From Paracoccus homiensis (GTDB lineage: Bacteria; Pseudomonadota; Alphaproteobacteria; Rhodobacterales; Rhodobacteraceae), in NCBI RefSeq assembly GCF_900111675.1, contig NZ_FOHO01000002.1:398634-462633 (forward strand): a DNA stretch of 64,000 bases, in the 5' to 3' direction. Positions 63,899-64,000 of the stretch are shown here, piece by piece. A program made the position numbers and the translations under genes. The notes under the pieces were generated by a model that worked only from the letters and a program-made list of their open reading frames with translations, was not told the origin of the DNA and did no database searches. Within the stretch, counting starts at the first letter, position 1; each line of letters begins with the position of its first letter.

Positions 63899-64000
63899 CA
63901 ACTTGAGAGTTTGATCCTGGCTCAGAACGAACGCTGGCGGCAGGCTTAACACATGCAAGTCGAGCGAGATCTTCGGATCTAGCGGCGGACGGGTGAGTAA
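63899..64000 (+). rRNA. rrs: 16S ribosomal RNA, 5' end (partial)
   Basis: The sequence from 63899 carries the universal 16S start (GAGTTTGATCCTGGCTCAG), then AACGAACGCTGGCGGCAGGC and the V1 hairpin before GCGGCGGACGGGTGAGTAA. The short V1 loop (GAGATCTTCGGATCT) is typical of Rhodobacteraceae, especially Paracoccus. The gene continues beyond the right edge. Confidence 0.97.

Overview
The window looks like chromosomal DNA of an alphaproteobacterium of the Rhodobacteraceae, most likely Paracoccus or a close relative. The signs are high G+C, the 5' end of a 16S rRNA gene at the right edge whose first 100 bases read like Paracoccus, and several alphaproteobacterial marker genes and neighbourhoods: the lspA/BamF-like/M16 peptidase cluster, leuS-lptE-holA, an SDHAF4-type DUF1674 protein, DUF1127, DUF3576, and the glpD-STPQUV-K glycerol ABC system.

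Layout. 1-1888: end of a TRAP transporter operon with an N-formylglutamate amidohydrolase-like gene, divergent from an RpiR regulator across a palindrome-rich spacer. 1980-5431: broken AAA ATPase remnant, tRNA-Ala(GGC), saccharopine dehydrogenase, a PQQ-type sugar dehydrogenase and a DUF3775 protein. 5484-16155: mainly minus-strand housekeeping genes (mutL, two M16 peptidases, a cytochrome P450, a BamF-like lipoprotein, lspA, purH, rsmB). 16226-24903: SDHAF4-like protein, amidase, aminotransferase, ftsK, a putative metalloprotease, then rhomboid, Trm112-like, LonN-like and thioredoxin/TPR genes. 24904-25367 is a hairpin-rich intergenic stretch. 25368-41003: xth, an MFS carrier, a glutathionyl-hydroquinone reductase-like GST, a CenR-like response regulator, ribA, an L,D-transpeptidase-like gene, a YggS protein, a porin, the DUF3576-leuS-lptE-holA-flavoprotein operon, DUF1127, GST, PaaI thioesterase and a lytic transglycosylase-like lipoprotein.

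41004-51540 is a complete glycerol module: divergent glpR, then glpD, ABC ATPases glpS and glpT, permeases glpP and glpQ, small membrane protein glpU, binding protein glpV and kinase glpK. Glycerol is imported, phosphorylated by GlpK and oxidised by GlpD. A foreign-looking gene of about 44% G+C sits between glpQ and glpU with perfect stop/start overlaps at both ends; this is the most unusual coding feature in the window.

51651-63440: RTX-type protein, a ModE-like DNA-binding protein, thiolase, a 346-base gap that probably encodes a short minus-strand transcript with an 18-codon ORF behind a near-perfect Shine-Dalgarno sequence, queuosine-precursor transporter, phytase-like protein, mepA, MFS carrier, thioesterase, yggT, recQ and msrPQ. 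63441-64000 is the rRNA operon leader and the start of the 16S gene.

Most of the window is ordinary core genome. The best leads for something undescribed are the inserted gene in the glp operon (44783-45202), the candidate small transcript at 54602-54800, the hairpin-rich gap at 24904-25356, and a 21-base repeat found three times, once as the U-rich tail of a terminator. No CRISPR array, prophage or complete insertion sequence was seen. All family calls come from reading the sequence, without database searches.
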